A model generated the notes under the pieces. It saw only the letters and a program-made list of their open reading frames with translations, was not told the DNA's origin and ran no database searches. DNA of 21,885 bases from Firmicutes bacterium UBA3871. GTDB taxonomy: Bacteria; Bacillota; Clostridia; Peptostreptococcales; Anaerovoracaceae. Of this stretch, positions 21,810 to 21,885 are shown one piece after another. Every line of letters starts with the position of its first letter. Within the stretch, counting starts at the first letter, position 1. Where the stretch lies: positions 1-21,885 of the forward strand of contig DGGP01000035.1 in NCBI GenBank assembly GCA_002392265.1. The letters run 5' to 3'. The translations under genes and the position numbers were made by a program.

Positions 21810-21885
21810 TTAATATCTAGCGAATATGGCTATAGTCTTTTTAATATTTCATTCTCCATTTCAAGTTCACGCATCTTCTTCTGAA
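21810..21885 (-). mobile_element. IS3-family OrfA C-terminus (remnant or element end), cut by window edge
   Basis: Read leftward from the right edge, one frame gives QKKMRELEMENEILKRL and stops at 21830. A -1 shift at the AAAAAG run (about 21836-21841) gives ENEILKKTIAIFARY and stops at 21810. The leucine-zipper ELEMENEILKK followed by xxIFA is the OrfA end of IS3-family transposases, where -1 slippage on A-runs is used to make OrfAB. Here both frames soon stop and no OrfB follows, so it is a remnant. Confidence 0.6.

Overview
The window reads as accessory chromosome of a low-to-moderate G+C Bacillota. Strong AAAGGAGG/GGAGG ribosome binding sites, TTGACA/TATAAT-type promoters and Clostridia-like mobile-element remnants support this. 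The class is uncertain: an O-antigen-type dideoxysugar locus would suit a Gram-negative-walled Negativicute, but similar loci occur in Clostridia. Almost every gene is on the minus strand. No rRNA, tRNA or CRISPR array was seen.

Region 1 (1-5.4 kb) is a surface-polysaccharide operon read right to left: rfbF, rfbG, rfbH, a short-chain reductase of the abequose/paratose synthase type, a family 2 glycosyltransferase, and the start of a nucleotide-sugar dehydrogenase cut by the window edge. The first four genes make a CDP-3,6-dideoxyhexose from glucose-1-phosphate. The reductase partner of RfbH is not in the window.

Region 2 (5.4-13.3 kb) holds stress and conflict genes: an AAA ATPase with a DUF234 nuclease-like tail; a helix-turn-helix/ADP-ribosyltransferase-like (DUF3990) toxin candidate with a partner gene; a nitroreductase; an Rnl5/DraRnl-type RNA ligase divergent from an XRE regulator; hicAB flanked by 56-bp direct repeats; and an intact DUF2971 gene with two decayed DUF2971 remnants nearby.

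Region 3 (13.3-19.0 kb) is a patchwork of broken genes: a truncated IS transposase, a caspase-like protease lacking its 3' end and apparently starting with ATT, a more G+C-rich cargo block (GH114-like lipoprotein stub, two CPBP proteases, a VOC protein, a small membrane protein), a relaxase remnant, an AbiH stub, an ASCH-domain gene and a decayed GNAT gene.

Region 4 (19.0-21.9 kb) carries a small XRE regulator with a two-operator promoter, a 108-aa companion, a two-gene operon of unknown function, and an IS3-like remnant at the edge. Overall the right two thirds look like a turnover hotspot for defence, toxin-antitoxin and mobile genes beside a polysaccharide locus. The best leads for undescribed biology are the HTH-ART toxin pair, the RNA ligase/XRE pair and the unknown two-gene operon.
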